DNA of 36,716 bases from Methylobacterium ajmalii. Its GTDB lineage: Bacteria; Pseudomonadota; Alphaproteobacteria; Rhizobiales; Beijerinckiaceae. The translations under genes were made by a program, and so were the position numbers. The stretch covers positions 1 to 36,716 of the forward strand of contig NZ_JACWCT010000040.1 in NCBI RefSeq assembly GCF_016613415.1, read 5' to 3'. A model generated the notes under the pieces. The model saw only the letters and a program-made list of their open reading frames with translations. It had not been told where the DNA came from and did no database searches. This document shows positions 15,206 through 24,923 of the stretch, in pieces (position 1 is the stretch's first letter; each line of letters opens with the position of its first letter).

Positions 15206-18040
15206 ATGAACCTGAAGCGGTCCTACCGCAGTCTCATCGGCGGCGTCTGGGCGGGCGTGCTGACGACCTGCCTCGGGCTCGCCACGGTCACGGTCTGGAC
15301 CGATACCCGCGACTACGAGCGCACGATCCGCGACGCCCGCAGCACCGCCGAGGCGGTGGTGCAGGCCCTCGGCCAGGAGGCGAACCGCCTTGTCTCCTCG
15401 GTCGACATGCTGCTCAGCGCCGCCGCCGCCCGGGTCGACGCCCACACCTTCGGGGCGAACCCGAGCTACACCCGCCAGCTCCTGTCCGGCCTGATGGCCC
15501 ACGTCCCGGCGGTGATGGGCGTGCGGGTGCTCGACGGCACCACCGCGGGCGTCCTGTACGGCCAGGGCGGCGTCGGCACCGAGGGCCGCCCGTCCGACGC
15601 CGAGCTCGTGCGCTCAGCCCTCGCGATGGGCCAGTCCGAGCTCGCGGTCGGCTGGCCGACCCGGATCGGGCCGGCCGATTCCTGGTTCGTGAGCGTCGCC
15701 CGCCTGGTGATGCCGCGCCCGGGCGAGACGCCGCTCGTCGCGGTGGCCGACCTCTCGCTCACCGAGCTGCAGCGGCTCTACGGCCGGCTCGACCTCGGCC
15801 CGAACGGCGCCATCGGGCTCCTGCGCAGCGATGGCGTGATCCTGGTGCGCCACCCCTACGCCCCCGACAAGGTCGGCCTGAGCGTCGCGGGCGGAGCCCT
15901 GATGCGCGCGGCCGCCGGCGTCGCCGGCGGTACCTACGACGGCAGTGCCTCGCCGATCGACGGCGTCTCGCGCTACGGCAGCTTCCAGCGCGTCGCCGGC
16001 GCCCCGCTCCTCGTCACCACCGGCGTCTCCAAGGACGAGACCCTGGCGGCCTGGCGCGAGGGCGTGCGCCAGGACGCCGCGGTGGTGCTCGGCATCAGCA
16101 CCGTGCTGGTCGGCCTCGGCTTCGGGCTGACCCGGGCGATGCTGCGCCACCGCGACCTCGAGGCGGAGGCGAGGCGCGCCGCCGGCATGCTCTCGGCCGG
16201 GGAGGCGCGCTACCGGCTGCTCGCCGAGAACACCAGCGAGCTGATCGTGCTCGCCCACGACGACGGCCGGCGCAGCTACGTCTCGCCGGCGGTGCGGCGC
16301 CTCCTCGGCTACACGCCCGAGGAGGTCGTCGCGATGCGCCTGCGCGACTGCGTCCACCGCGAGGACCTCGCCCTCCTGGTCACCCAGGCCCGCCGCCTCG
16401 CCGCCGGCGAGCCGCAGGTCAGCGTGGTCTGCCGCGCCCGCCACCGGACCGGGGCGTGGATCTGGGTCGAGGGGGCGTTCCGGCGCATCCCGGGGGCGGC
16501 GCCGGGCGAGCCCGCCATCATCGCGACCTTCCGGGACGTCGGCGAGCGCCAGCGTCATGCCCGCGCCCTCGAGGAGGCGCGGATCGCCGCCGAGCGGGCG
16601 AGCCAGGCCAAGAGCGACTTCCTGGCCTCGATGTCCCACGAGATCCGCACGCCCCTCAACGGCGTCATCGGCTATGCCGACCTGCTGCTGGCCGACCGCA
16701 CCCTGCCGGGCCGGCACCGGCGCTACGTCGACCGGATCGCCGCGGCGGGCGGGGCGCTGCTCACCGTCGTCGACGACATCCTCGACTTCTCGCGCATCGA
16801 GGCCGGCGGCATCGCCTTGTCCGAGGTGCCCTTCGCCCCGGCGGCGCTCGTCGACAACGCCGCCTCGATCGTGCGCGGCCTGTCCGAGCCCAAGGGCCTC
16901 GCTCTCGACGTCGCCCTCGATCCCGCCGTGCCGGACTGGGTCCGGGGCGATCCCGACCGCCTGCGCCAGATCCTGCTCAACCTCCTCAACAACGCCGTCA
17001 AGTTCACCCCCGCAGGCCGGGTCGCGGTGCGGGTCGAGGCGGAAGGGGGGAGCCTGCGGTTCTGCGTCAGCGATACCGGCATCGGCATCGCCCCCGAGCA
17101 GCACGGCCGGCTGTTCCAGCGCTTCAGCCAGGTCGACGGCTCGATCCGGCGGCAATACGGCGGCAGCGGCCTGGGGCTCGCCATCTGCAAGGGCCTGGTC
17201 GAGCTGATGGGCGGCACGATCGGCGTCGAGAGCCGGACGGGCGCCGGCTCGACCTTCTGGTTCCGGGTGCCGCTGCCGGCCTGCCCGGCCCCGGCCGCGG
17301 AGGCCGCGGAGGGCCGGCCCCGGCCGGTACACCCGGCCCGCCTGCTGCTGGTCGAGGACGTGCCGATCAACCAGGACCTCGCCCGGGCGGTGCTCGAGGC
17401 GGAGGGCCACAACGTCGACGTCGCGGGCGACGGCGCGGCGGCGATCGAGGCGGTGCGGGCCAAGACGTACGACCTCGTGCTGATGGACGTGCAGATGCCC
17501 GGCATGGACGGGCTCACCGCCACCCGGACGATCCGGGCGATGGCGGGACCCGCCGGCACCGTGCCGATCGTCGCGATGACCGCCAACGTGCTGCCGGCCC
17601 AGATCGAGACCTTCCGGGCCGCCGGCATGGACGGCCATGTCGGCAAGCCGTTCAAGCGCGCCGAGCTCGCCGCGGCGATCGCCCGCCACCGCGCCGACGG
17701 CGGCGAGACCGCCCCGGTCCCGACGCTGGTCGACGTCGAGGCCTTCGCGGCGGCCCGCTCGCTGATGGGACGCGAGCGGATCGACGGCCTGCTCGGGATG
17801 CTGGCGACCGAGCTCGATCAGCGCTTCCGCTCCCGCAGCAGTGATCGCGCCGGGCTGGCCCACGACGCCCACGCGATGATCTCGGCCGCCGGCCTCCTCG
17901 GCTTCACCGGCCTGTCCGACCTCTGCCGCGAGATCGAGGAGGCCTGCCTCTCGGGCGCCGACCTGCCCGACCTGCAGCGCCGGATCGACGCGGCGCGGGC
18001 GGCGGCGCTCGACCAGATCGAGACCTTGCGGGCGGCCTGA
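15206..18040 (+). CDS. Hybrid sensor histidine kinase with receiver and HPt domains
   Basis: A 944-residue inner-membrane kinase carrying a full phosphorelay in one chain. Order: TM1 at about 12-30; a periplasmic Cache-like sensor at about 31-288 ([33 protein letters not shown]); TM2 at about 290-310; a PAS domain at about 335-450; HisKA with [14 protein letters not shown] (phospho-acceptor His478); HATPase with N box [11 protein letters not shown]1 DTGIGI and G2 GGSGLGLAI; a receiver with VEDVPIN and [11 protein letters not shown] (Asp761); and a C-terminal HPt with [13 protein letters not shown] (His889). The HPt motif has IS where most have KG, but the His is kept. No response-regulator gene adjoins it, so the output partner lies elsewhere. 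The sensor is of the extracytoplasmic small-ligand type; the ligand is unknown. Confidence 0.95.
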   Translation: MNLKRSYRSLIGGVWAGVLTTCLGLATVTVWTDTRDYERTIRDARSTAEAVVQALGQEANRLVSSVDMLLSAAAARVDAHTFGANPSYTRQLLSGLMAHVPAVMGVRVLDGTTAGVLYGQGGVGTEGRPSDAELVRSALAMGQSELAVGWPTRIGPADSWFVSVARLVMPRPGETPLVAVADLSLTELQRLYGRLDLGPNGAIGLLRSDGVILVRHPYAPDKVGLSVAGGALMRAAAGVAGGTYDGSASPIDGVSRYGSFQRVAGAPLLVTTGVSKDETLAAWREGVRQDAAVVLGISTVLVGLGFGLTRAMLRHRDLEAEARRAAGMLSAGEARYRLLAENTSELIVLAHDDGRRSYVSPAVRRLLGYTPEEVVAMRLRDCVHREDLALLVTQARRLAAGEPQVSVVCRARHRTGAWIWVEGAFRRIPGAAPGEPAIIATFRDVGERQRHARALEEARIAAERASQAKSDFLASMSHEIRTPLNGVIGYADLLLADRTLPGRHRRYVDRIAAAGGALLTVVDDILDFSRIEAGGIALSEVPFAPAALVDNAASIVRGLSEPKGLALDVALDPAVPDWVRGDPDRLRQILLNLLNNAVKFTPAGRVAVRVEAEGGSLRFCVSDTGIGIAPEQHGRLFQRFSQVDGSIRRQYGGSGLGLAICKGLVELMGGTIGVESRTGAGSTFWFRVPLPACPAPAAEAAEGRPRPVHPARLLLVEDVPINQDLARAVLEAEGHNVDVAGDGAAAIEAVRAKTYDLVLMDVQMPGMDGLTATRTIRAMAGPAGTVPIVAMTANVLPAQIETFRAAGMDGHVGKPFKRAELAAAIARHRADGGETAPVPTLVDVEAFAAARSLMGRERIDGLLGMLATELDQRFRSRSSDRAGLAHDAHAMISAAGLLGFTGLSDLCREIEEACLSGADLPDLQRRIDAARAAALDQIETLRAA

Positions 18041-18131
18041 CCGCGATCCGCGCCCCGGGGTTCATCCACGCGCCCTCCCTCGGATGCCGACGCGGCCGTC
18101 ATCCGGGAGGCGGGAGGGTGGAGCGGGTCTT

Positions 18132-19013
18132 TCAGCCCGCGCCGTCCCGCACCGCCAGATCGTGACGCACCGCCGCGGCATCGGCCACCCGGCCCCCCGC
18201 CGCCTCGATCGCCCGGCGCGCCGCCGCCACCCAGGCCCGGTTGCCCTGCGGGCTGCCCCAGGGCGCGTCCTCGAGCCCGACCCGGACATGCCCGCCCCGC
18301 GCCACCGCCGCCGGCACCAGCGGCAGGATGTCGACGCCGAGCCCCGCCACCATCCAGGGTGCGCCGGGCGCGCATTCGGCGAGCAGCGCCAGATGCGCGT
18401 CGAGATAGGCCGGCCGCGGCGGGAAGCCCCAGGCGAACTCGTCCGAGAACATGAAGCGGTAGACCGGCACCGGCGGGCGCGGCTCCAGGGCGGCGAGCGC
18501 CGCGCCCAGGCGGGTGAAGCCCGGCTCGTAGATGGCGTAGCCGGGCCGGATGCGGTGCGTGCGGGCGATGCGCAGGCCCTCGCGGATGTCGGGCATCGGG
18601 TTCTGGTAGAGGAAGCCGCTCTCCGGGGCCGACGCCTCGTCGTAGCGCAGGAAGGTGGTCGAGCCGGGATCGCACACCGCCCACTCGATCAGGCCGCGGC
18701 GGGCCAGCTCCTCGGTATGGGCGTAGCGGCTCGCCGCGCTCGCGGCGTAGTCCGAGCCCGCCAGCGGGATCGTCGGGTAGACGATCACGTCGGCCTTCGC
18801 CCGGATGCCCTCGATGATGCGGGCATAGGTCTCCCAGGCGTCGTTCTGGCGCCCGGTCGCGGGATCGTAGGCGTGGACGTGGACGATCGCGGCTCCTTCC
18901 GCGGCGGCCGCCAGCCCGTCGGCCACCACCTCCGCGACGGTGATCGGGATGCCGGGCTGGCGCTCGCGCCCCCACGGCCCGTTGAGCGCCGCCTCGATCC
19001 AGATCTGCGCCAT
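18132..19013 (-). CDS. BKACE family enzyme (3-keto-5-aminohexanoate cleavage-like, DUF849)
   Basis: A 293-residue TIM-barrel protein of the beta-keto acid cleavage family. These zinc enzymes condense a beta-keto acid with acetyl-CoA to give acetoacetate and a new CoA ester; 3-keto-5-aminohexanoate (lysine fermentation) is only one of many substrates in the family. The zinc pair HVH is at His45 and His47, and the third ligand Glu248 is in RVGLEDAPWG. The AALNGPWGR N-terminus and GLGVDILPL are also typical. The substrate-binding loop (FMFSDEFAWGFPP) is not one I can assign. It is divergent from the flavin reductase gene. Context with SDR, hydratase and RraA-like genes suggests keto-acid catabolism (inference). 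Confidence 0.9.
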   Translation of the reverse strand: MAQIWIEAALNGPWGRERQPGIPITVAEVVADGLAAAAEGAAIVHVHAYDPATGRQNDAWETYARIIEGIRAKADVIVYPTIPLAGSDYAASAASRYAHTEELARRGLIEWAVCDPGSTTFLRYDEASAPESGFLYQNPMPDIREGLRIARTHRIRPGYAIYEPGFTRLGAALAALEPRPPVPVYRFMFSDEFAWGFPPRPAYLDAHLALLAECAPGAPWMVAGLGVDILPLVPAAVARGGHVRVGLEDAPWGSPQGNRAWVAAARRAIEAAGGRVADAAAVRHDLAVRDGAG

Positions 19014-19125
19014 CGCGCGCCTCCCCCGCTTTTGCCGGCATCATGCGCCGGCCGCGCGCCGCTGTCTCCCGTGACGGCTCGGCTCTTGCAGACCATAAGG
19101 CGCTAACAACCCTGGGAGGATTCCG

Positions 19126-19173
19126 ATGCCGACGCACCGCGCAAGCGCCACCTCGTTCGACGGGACGCGGTGA
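19126..19173 (+). CDS. Possible 15-residue leader peptide
   Basis: ATG at 19126 with GGGAGGA ending 5 nt upstream, the best ribosome site in this gap, opens a frame of 15 codons (MPTHRASATSFDGTR) ending TGA at 19171-19173. The flavin reductase ATG follows 4 nt later and has no comparable site of its own. This would fit translational coupling or a leader peptide; it may also be a decayed upstream start. Confidence 0.35.
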   Translation: MPTHRASATSFDGTR

Positions 19174-19177
19174 GCCG

Positions 19178-19798
19178 ATGGAGCTGCGCTTCGACGACCT
19201 CTCCCCCCGCGACCGCTACCGCCTGCTCACCGCCCTGGTGACGCCCCGGCCGATCGCCCTCGTGACCACGCGCTCGGGCGCCGGCCTCGACAACGCGGCG
19301 CCGATCAGCTTCTTCCAGGTGCTCGCCGAGGAGCCGCCGGTCGTGGCGCTCAGCTTCAACCTGCGCTCCGACGGCACCCTGAAGGACACGCCCCGCGCCA
19401 TCGCCGAGACCGGCGAGTTCGTGGTCAACCTCGTCGACGAGGCGCTGATTCCGGCGATGACCGTCTGCGCCGCCGAGTTCCCGCCCGGCGAGAGCGAGAT
19501 CCCGGCCTCGGGTCTGACGCTCCTGCCCTGCACCGGCGTCGCGCCGCACCGGATCGCCGAGGCGCCGGCGAGTCTGGGCTGCCGCACCCACACGGTGATC
19601 GACCTCTCGCCCGAGCGCCGGATCGTCCTCGGGCAGGTCGTGTCGCTGCACGCCCGGGACGATCTCTTCACCCCGGACGGGCGCCACCTGCGCGACGGCG
19701 CCTTCCTGCCGGTGGGGCGTCTCTACGGCGACCTCTACGTCCGCACCGGGGACCGCTTCGCGGTGCCCCGGATCGCCTACGAGGATCTCACGCCCTGA
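19178..19798 (+). CDS. Flavin reductase family protein (FMN-binding split barrel)
   Basis: A 206-residue split-barrel flavoprotein. The family supplies reduced FMN to two-component monooxygenases or binds FMN for other redox work. Matches are LVTPRPIALVTTR near residues 20-32, NAAPISFFQVLAEEPPVVALSF near 42-63, KDTPRAIAETGEFVVNLVDE and the C-terminal PVGRLYGDLYVRTGDRF. No monooxygenase gene is in the window, so its partner is elsewhere or it acts alone. The ATG at 19178 was chosen because the family N-terminus begins there. Its 3' end overlaps the convergent RraA-like gene by 11 bp. Confidence 0.88.
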   Translation: MELRFDDLSPRDRYRLLTALVTPRPIALVTTRSGAGLDNAAPISFFQVLAEEPPVVALSFNLRSDGTLKDTPRAIAETGEFVVNLVDEALIPAMTVCAAEFPPGESEIPASGLTLLPCTGVAPHRIAEAPASLGCRTHTVIDLSPERRIVLGQVVSLHARDDLFTPDGRHLRDGAFLPVGRLYGDLYVRTGDRFAVPRIAYEDLTP

Positions 19799-20459
19799 CC
19801 GCGTCCGGCACGCCGAACACCGCGAGCGTGGTCTCGCCGGCCGAGAGGCGCGTCTCCCAGCCGATCTCGGCCCGGGCCCGCTCCTCCGCCTTGTCGATCA
19901 GGCCCTCGGCGGCGTCCCGCGGGATCACCACGACGCCGTCGTCGTCGCCGAGGATCAGGTCGCGGGGATGGACCGTGGCGCCGCCGATCGTCGCGACCGC
20001 GTCGACGGTGCCGCCGTCCTTCGAGGCCGGGCCGCGCGCGGTGACGTGGCGGGTGAACACCGCGAAATCGCCCCAGCCGCCGAGGATGCCGGTGTCGCGC
20101 ACCGCCCCGTCGGCGACGAGCCCGACGATCCCCTTGCGGCGCGCCGCCGTCGAGAGCAGGTCGCCGATCATCGCGACGTCGCTCCGTCCCCCGGCATCGA
20201 TCACCACCACGTCGCCGGCCTCGGCCACCGCGATGGCGTGGTGGACGGCGCCGTAATCCTTCGGATCGCACACGGCCGTCACGGCGCTGCCGAGGAGCGC
20301 CGGTCCCCCGGCGATGCGCCGCAGCGGCCGGATCGCCGGATCGACCTGGGTGCGGCCCTCCAGGAGATCGACCACCACCGCCACCGGCACGGCGGCAAAG
20401 CGCGCGATCAGGTCGGCGTCGAGGCGGGGCGGGGTCTTCGCGATGATGCGGGTCGGCAT
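19788..20459 (-). CDS. RraA-like protein / 4-hydroxy-4-methyl-2-oxoglutarate aldolase family
   Basis: A 223-residue member of the RraA/HMG aldolase fold. Some members are divalent-metal aldolases that split 4-hydroxy-4-methyl-2-oxoglutarate or 4-carboxy-4-hydroxy-2-oxoadipate to pyruvate; RraA itself regulates RNase E. The metal and substrate region reads GDLLSTAARRKGIVGLVADGAVRD, with the G-D-L...A...G..G.V.DG.vRD pattern and the Asp of the DG pair expected to bind substrate and metal. The later GGATVHPRDLILGDDDGVVVIP is the second family signature. Aldolase seems likelier than RraA here because of the catabolic neighbours; this is an inference. Confidence 0.88.
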   Translation of the reverse strand: MPTRIIAKTPPRLDADLIARFAAVPVAVVVDLLEGRTQVDPAIRPLRRIAGGPALLGSAVTAVCDPKDYGAVHHAIAVAEAGDVVVIDAGGRSDVAMIGDLLSTAARRKGIVGLVADGAVRDTGILGGWGDFAVFTRHVTARGPASKDGGTVDAVATIGGATVHPRDLILGDDDGVVVIPRDAAEGLIDKAEERARAEIGWETRLSAGETTLAVFGVPDAVRA

Positions 20460-20619
20460 GGCGTCTCCTCCTCGGCCGTCCTCGGCTGCGCGGCCGTCTC
20501 GGCCTTGTGCGCGTCTTGGCTTTGCGGCCGGTGCCCGATCTCTATAGGCTGCCCGTCAACGCGCCGACAGGCGCGACGACACGAGGGCCCCCGCGCGAGG
20601 GGCACCGGGGAGGAATGCG

Positions 20620-21438
20620 ATGGGGGAGGGCGGATACGCCCCGGGCGTGCGGCGGCTCGAGGGCAAGGTCGCGCTGCTGTTCGGCGCCGGCTCGTCCGGG
20701 CCCGGCTGGGGCAACGGCAAGGCCGCGGCGGTGACCTTCGCGCGCCACGGCGCCCGGGTGGTCTGCGTCGACCTGCGGCGCGAGGCGGCCGAGGAAACCG
20801 CCGAGATCATCCGGCGCGAGGACGGGGCCGCCACGGCCGCCGCCTGCGACGCCACCGATTCGGCCGCGGTCGCCGCCCTCGTCGCCGAGGTGATGGCCGC
20901 GCAGGGGCGCATCGACATCCTGCACAACAATGTCGGCTACGCGCAGATGGGCGGGCCGATCGAGCTGACCGAGGCCGAGTGGCACCGCGCCCTCGACCTC
21001 AACCTCACCACCTGCTTCCTCACCTGCAAGCACGTCCTGCCGCACATGCTGGCGCAGCGCGCGGGCAGCATCGTCAACATCTCCTCGACGGCGGCGATCC
21101 GCTACACCGGCTACCCTTACGCGGCCTACTACGCCGCCAAGGCGGCGGTGAACAACTTCACCCTCGGGCTGGCGCTGCAATACGCGGGCGACGGCATCCG
21201 GGTGAACGCGATCATGCCCGGGCTGATGAACACCCCGCTGATCCACCACCAGATCTCGGGCCAGTACCGGGATGCCGACGAGATGGTGCGGGCCCGCGAC
21301 GCCGCCTGCCCGATGGGCCGGATGGGCACCGCCTGGGACGTCGCCAACGCGGCGCTCTTCCTCGCCTCCGACGAGGCGGCCTACATCACCGGCGTGGCCC
21401 TGCCCGTCGACGGCGGCCTGACCGGGAGGGCGGCATGA
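20620..21438 (+). CDS. Short-chain dehydrogenase/reductase
   Basis: A 272-residue classical SDR. The glycine motif is the extended GAGSSGPGWGNG (22-33) rather than GxxxGxG. Asp51 at the end of the second strand favours NAD over NADP. NNVG (103-106) replaces NNAG. The catalytic residues are Ser155 or Ser156 with Tyr170 and Lys174 in YYAAK, and PGLMNTP and VDGGL close the domain. Start: GGGGAGG (20607-20613) lies 6 nt before the ATG. It overlaps the hydratase-like gene by the four bases ATGA, so the two are one operon and should act in one pathway, perhaps oxidising a hydroxy-acid made or used by the next enzyme. Substrate not assigned. Confidence 0.92.
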   Translation: MGEGGYAPGVRRLEGKVALLFGAGSSGPGWGNGKAAAVTFARHGARVVCVDLRREAAEETAEIIRREDGAATAAACDATDSAAVAALVAEVMAAQGRIDILHNNVGYAQMGGPIELTEAEWHRALDLNLTTCFLTCKHVLPHMLAQRAGSIVNISSTAAIRYTGYPYAAYYAAKAAVNNFTLGLALQYAGDGIRVNAIMPGLMNTPLIHHQISGQYRDADEMVRARDAACPMGRMGTAWDVANAALFLASDEAAYITGVALPVDGGLTGRAA

Positions 21439-22214
21439 CGCAACAGGCCGCCTCCGACCTGCTCTGGGACCACTGGCGCGAGGGCCGCCTCCTCGCCGCC
21501 CTGCCGCCGGACCTCGCCCCCGCCGACCGCGCCGCGGCCTACCGCATCCAGGCCCTGCTGGAGCCGCGCAGCGCCGAACCCCTCTACGGCTGGAAGATCG
21601 CCGCGACGAGCCTCGCCGGCCAGCGCCATATCGGCGCCGACGGGCCGCTCGCCGGGCGGCTCCTCGCCGAGCGGGTGCTGCCGGCGGACGCTCCCGTCCC
21701 GCTCGCCGGCAACCAGATGCGGGTGGCCGAGCCCGAGGTGGCCTTCCGCATGGGCGCCGACCTGCCGCCCCGCGCGGAGCCCTACGCCGTCGCCGAGGTG
21801 ATGGCGGCGGTCGACACCGCCCATCCGGCGATCGAATTTCCGGATTCGCGCCTGGAGGCGTTCGAGCGGGCCGGGGAGGCGGCGCTGATCGCCGACAATG
21901 CCTGCGCCCACCTCTTCGTCCTCGGCCCCCCGGCGCCGGAGGGCTGGCGCGCGCTCGACCTCGCCGCGATGCCGACCCGGATCGGCGCCGAGGGGCGGGC
22001 GCCCTATGAGGGCCGCGGCGGCAACGCCCTCGACGACCCGCGCCTCGCGCTCACCTGGCTCGCCAACGCCCTGTCGGGGCAGGGGCTGAGCCTGCGCCGG
22101 GGCGAGGTCGTGACCACCGGCACCACCACGGTGCCGCTGCCGGTCGAGGCGGGGGATGTCGTGCGGGCGGAGCTGGGGAGATTGGGGGAGCTGACGGTGC
22201 GGGTCGGGGTGTAG
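21435..22214 (+). CDS. 2-keto-4-pentenoate hydratase-like protein (FAH superfamily)
   Basis: A 259-residue protein of the fumarylacetoacetate-hydrolase superfamily, MhpD/hydratase branch, whose members add water to 2-keto-4-pentenoates from meta-cleavage or decarboxylate oxalocrotonate. Visible: LYGWKIAATS near 46-56, AEPEVAFRMGADLP near 97-110 (metal-ligand E..E), HPAIEFPDSR near 133-142, and VTTGTTTVPLPVEAGDVVRAELGRLG at the C-terminus, the usual G(S/T)...P....GD pattern. The start ATG at 21435 overlaps the SDR stop (ATGA), giving translational coupling. No ring-cleavage dioxygenase is present, so the substrate is open. Confidence 0.87.
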   Translation: MTQQAASDLLWDHWREGRLLAALPPDLAPADRAAAYRIQALLEPRSAEPLYGWKIAATSLAGQRHIGADGPLAGRLLAERVLPADAPVPLAGNQMRVAEPEVAFRMGADLPPRAEPYAVAEVMAAVDTAHPAIEFPDSRLEAFERAGEAALIADNACAHLFVLGPPAPEGWRALDLAAMPTRIGAEGRAPYEGRGGNALDDPRLALTWLANALSGQGLSLRRGEVVTTGTTTVPLPVEAGDVVRAELGRLGELTVRVGV

Positions 22215-22337
22215 TCTTGGGCGCGCGAGGGTTGCAGCGGTGCGCGACCCTCGATCGGTCATCCGCTGGCGCCCCGTGCCGCGCTAACATCGAACATTGT
22301 CCTCTGAAGCGATCCGAAGCCCGGCATCTATCGCAAT

Positions 22338-22375
22338 AAAAAAAAGGGGGGATGCGGGCTTGCCCGCATCCCCCC
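22338..22375 (-). terminator. Strong intrinsic terminator of the chemoreceptor gene
   Basis: The stem GGGGGGATGCGGGC (22346-22359) pairs perfectly with GCCCGCATCCCCCC (22362-22375). Read on the minus strand, it is followed directly by eight T (A-run 22338-22345). It begins 30 bp after the chemoreceptor stop. It is the only textbook rho-independent terminator I see in the window. Confidence 0.93.
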
Positions 22376-22404
22376 TGCTTCATCCCCTCCGGTCAGAACC
22401 GGCC

Positions 22405-24786
22405 TCAGGCCGCCTTCACCCCCTTCAGGAACACCGCCACCTCCCGCTCCAGCTCGCCGGCATAGCGCCCGAGCCGATCGGCGGCGCCGAGCACCTCGGC
22501 CGCCGCCGCCCCTGTGCTGCCGGCCTCGCGCTGCACCGCGCCGATGCCGGTCGTCACGGCCTGCGTCCCTTGTGCCGCGTGCTGGACGTTGCGGGCGATC
22601 TCCTGGGTCGCCGCGCCCTGCTGGTCGACGGCGCCGGCCACGCCCTCGGCGATCTCCGACATCCGCTCGATCACGCCCGAGATCTCCCGGATCGCCTGCA
22701 CGACGCCGCCGGTGGTGTCCTGGATGTGGCCGATCTGCTGGGCGATCTCCGCGGTGGCGCGGCTCGTCTGGCTGGCGAGTTCCTTGACCTCCGCCGCGAC
22801 GACCGCGAAGCCGCGGCCCGCCTCGCCGGCCCGCGCCGCCTCGATGGTGGCGTTGAGCGCGAGCAGGTTGGTCTGGGAGGCGATCGAGGAGATCAGCGCC
22901 ACGATGTCGCCGATCTGATCGGCGGACTTCACCAGCCGCTGCACCGTCTCGTCGGTGCGGCGCGCCTGGTCGACCGCGTCGCGGGCGATGTCGGAGGACT
23001 GGGCCACCTGGGCGGCGATGCCGCCGATCGAGACCGAGAGCTCCTCGCTCGCCGCCGCCACCATCTGGACGTTGGCGAGCGTCTGCTCGGCGGCGCCCGC
23101 CACCTCGGCGGAGCGGCCGTTGGTGGTCTCGGCGGCCTCGGTCATCGCCCGGGCGGTCGCCTCCATGCCGGTGGCGGCCTCGCCCAGCGTCTCGGTCATC
23201 GCCACCACGTTGGCCTCGAACGAGCGGGTCACGGCCTCGAGGCGCGCGGCGCGCTCGGCCTTGGCGGCGGCCTCCTCGGCGGCGGCCCGGTCGGCGTCCC
23301 GCTTGGCGAGCAGGGCCTCGCGGAACACCCGCACGGTGGCCGCCATGGCGCCGATCTCGTCGCGGCGTCCCTGCGCCGGCACCTCGGTGGCGAGGTCGCC
23401 GTCGGCGAGCTTGCGCATCGCGCCCGACAGCTGGTCGACCGGCCGGGTGATGCCGCGCCCGATCAGGAGGGCCAGCGCCGCCCCGATGGCGCAGGCCAGC
23501 GCCACGCCGCCGGCGAGCAGCCACAGCGCCCGGTCGCGCTCCGCCGCGAGCTGCGAGAGTTCGCCGGCGCCGATGCCCTCGGCGGCCGAGACCAGCTCGC
23601 CCGAGCGCCGGTCGAGGTCGGCGAGGATCGCCGCCTGCGCGGCGTTCGCCTTCACGATCTCCGGGATGCTGTCCTTGAAGCCGCGCACCTTGGCGCCGAG
23701 GTCGCGCAGGACGGCCTGGGCGGCGGCGTCGATGTCGCCGTACAGGATGGTCTCGGCGTGGTCGATGAGGGCGGCGGCGGTGGTGTCGAGGTCCTTGGCG
23801 GCCGCGGCATCCCGCGCGAGGATCAGGCGCTGCTCCAGGACCTGCGCCTCCTTGGCGGCGGTGATCGCCTTGCCGCTCGCGGTGAGCAGGCCGGTCGCGG
23901 AGGCGACCCGGTCCTGCTGGGTGCGCAGGGTGACCTGGGCGGCCGTCTGGGCGTTGTTCTGGGCCTGCTCGATCTGGCGCAGGCCGACGATCAGGCTGCC
24001 GAACAGCGGCGCGAGCTCCTCGGCGCGCTCGGCCTTGCCGCCCGGTCCCATCGGGCTTTCGATCTTGGCCTTGTACTCGTCGAGGGCCGCCAGCGCCGGC
24101 TCGACCGCCTCGGTCGAGGTCATGGCGCCGAGGCGGCGCAGCAGCACCGCGACGGAATTCACCTTCGATTGCAGCTCCAGCGCGCCGTCGTCGCCCTCGC
24201 CCGACAGGAAGCCGACCTGCAGCACCTGCATCTCGAGGGCCGAGCGGATCGCGAAGGCGACCACGACGCCGGTGCTGGTGGCGCTCTTCTGGTCGGCCAG
24301 GGCGCGGTCGAGGGCCTTGCCGGCATCCGCCAGCTGGCGCTCCTGCGCCGCGCCGATGCCGGCGGCGGTCGCCTGCAGCTCGGCGATCAGGGCGGCGTGG
24401 CGGTCCTGGAGCGAGCGCGTCTCGGCCTTCTGGCTGCCGAAGGCCTTAATGGCGGCCTCGAACCCGTCGAGGGCCGTGCCGATGCCGGCGGCGGAGGCGG
24501 CCGCCTTCGGATCGTCCGCAAGGCGGCCCGCGAAGGCGACCGCGCGCTCCCGTACCCGCGCGATCGCGGCCCGCAGGGTCTCCTCCCGGCGCGTGTCCTC
24601 GCTCTTCAGGGCCCGGTCGGTGGCCAGCGCGAGATCGCCGATCTCGCTCGCCAGCATCTGGGCGGCATTGGCCGTATCGACCCGCCGGGCGAAGCCCGTC
24701 AGGGTGTGCCAGCCGGTCGCCGCAACCGCGACCGTCAGCAGGAGGATGAGGCCGAATCCCCCGAATACGCGCGCCCTGATGGACAT
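22405..24786 (-). CDS. Methyl-accepting chemotaxis protein
   Basis: A 793-residue chemoreceptor. TM1 is at about 7-27; a long, mostly helical sensor region at about 28-415 is rich in Ala, Gln and Lys with few aromatics and looks like an extended (possibly double) helical-bundle ligand domain; TM2 is at about 417-438; HAMP is at about 440-495 ([18 protein letters not shown]); the signalling coiled coil follows, with the conserved tip [20 protein letters not shown] and [15 protein letters not shown] near 635-675. There is no C-terminal CheR-docking pentapeptide; it ends VFLKGVKAA. It would relay to CheA/CheW. The start ATG at 24784-24786 has GGAG about 10 nt upstream. The open frame continuing upstream is spurious. 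A strong terminator follows. No che genes are nearby, so it is an orphan receptor. Confidence 0.95.
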   Translation of the reverse strand: MSIRARVFGGFGLILLLTVAVAATGWHTLTGFARRVDTANAAQMLASEIGDLALATDRALKSEDTRREETLRAAIARVRERAVAFAGRLADDPKAAASAAGIGTALDGFEAAIKAFGSQKAETRSLQDRHAALIAELQATAAGIGAAQERQLADAGKALDRALADQKSATSTGVVVAFAIRSALEMQVLQVGFLSGEGDDGALELQSKVNSVAVLLRRLGAMTSTEAVEPALAALDEYKAKIESPMGPGGKAERAEELAPLFGSLIVGLRQIEQAQNNAQTAAQVTLRTQQDRVASATGLLTASGKAITAAKEAQVLEQRLILARDAAAAKDLDTTAAALIDHAETILYGDIDAAAQAVLRDLGAKVRGFKDSIPEIVKANAAQAAILADLDRRSGELVSAAEGIGAGELSQLAAERDRALWLLAGGVALACAIGAALALLIGRGITRPVDQLSGAMRKLADGDLATEVPAQGRRDEIGAMAATVRVFREALLAKRDADRAAAEEAAAKAERAARLEAVTRSFEANVVAMTETLGEAATGMEATARAMTEAAETTNGRSAEVAGAAEQTLANVQMVAAASEELSVSIGGIAAQVAQSSDIARDAVDQARRTDETVQRLVKSADQIGDIVALISSIASQTNLLALNATIEAARAGEAGRGFAVVAAEVKELASQTSRATAEIAQQIGHIQDTTGGVVQAIREISGVIERMSEIAEGVAGAVDQQGAATQEIARNVQHAAQGTQAVTTGIGAVQREAGSTGAAAAEVLGAADRLGRYAGELEREVAVFLKGVKAA

Positions 24787-24923
24787 TCTTTTGTATCTCC
24801 ACGTCGTGGAGACGCTAACTGGGAGTCCTGAAGCAATCCCTACTATACGGTCGCAACCAGGGATTGATCCAGCGGTTCCCGATTTGTCGTCGCCCGGCCG
24901 CGGCGCGGCGGGGCGACGGTGTG

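Noticed and set aside
15064..17844. 926-codon alternative frame inside the hybrid kinase gene
   Set aside because: It is an overlapping frame of the kinase with Arg/Pro/Gly-rich composition and no domain.
22297..24831. 844-codon frame antisense to the chemoreceptor gene
   Set aside because: The opposite strand encodes a complete, motif-rich chemoreceptor; this frame has no family pattern and passes through the terminator.
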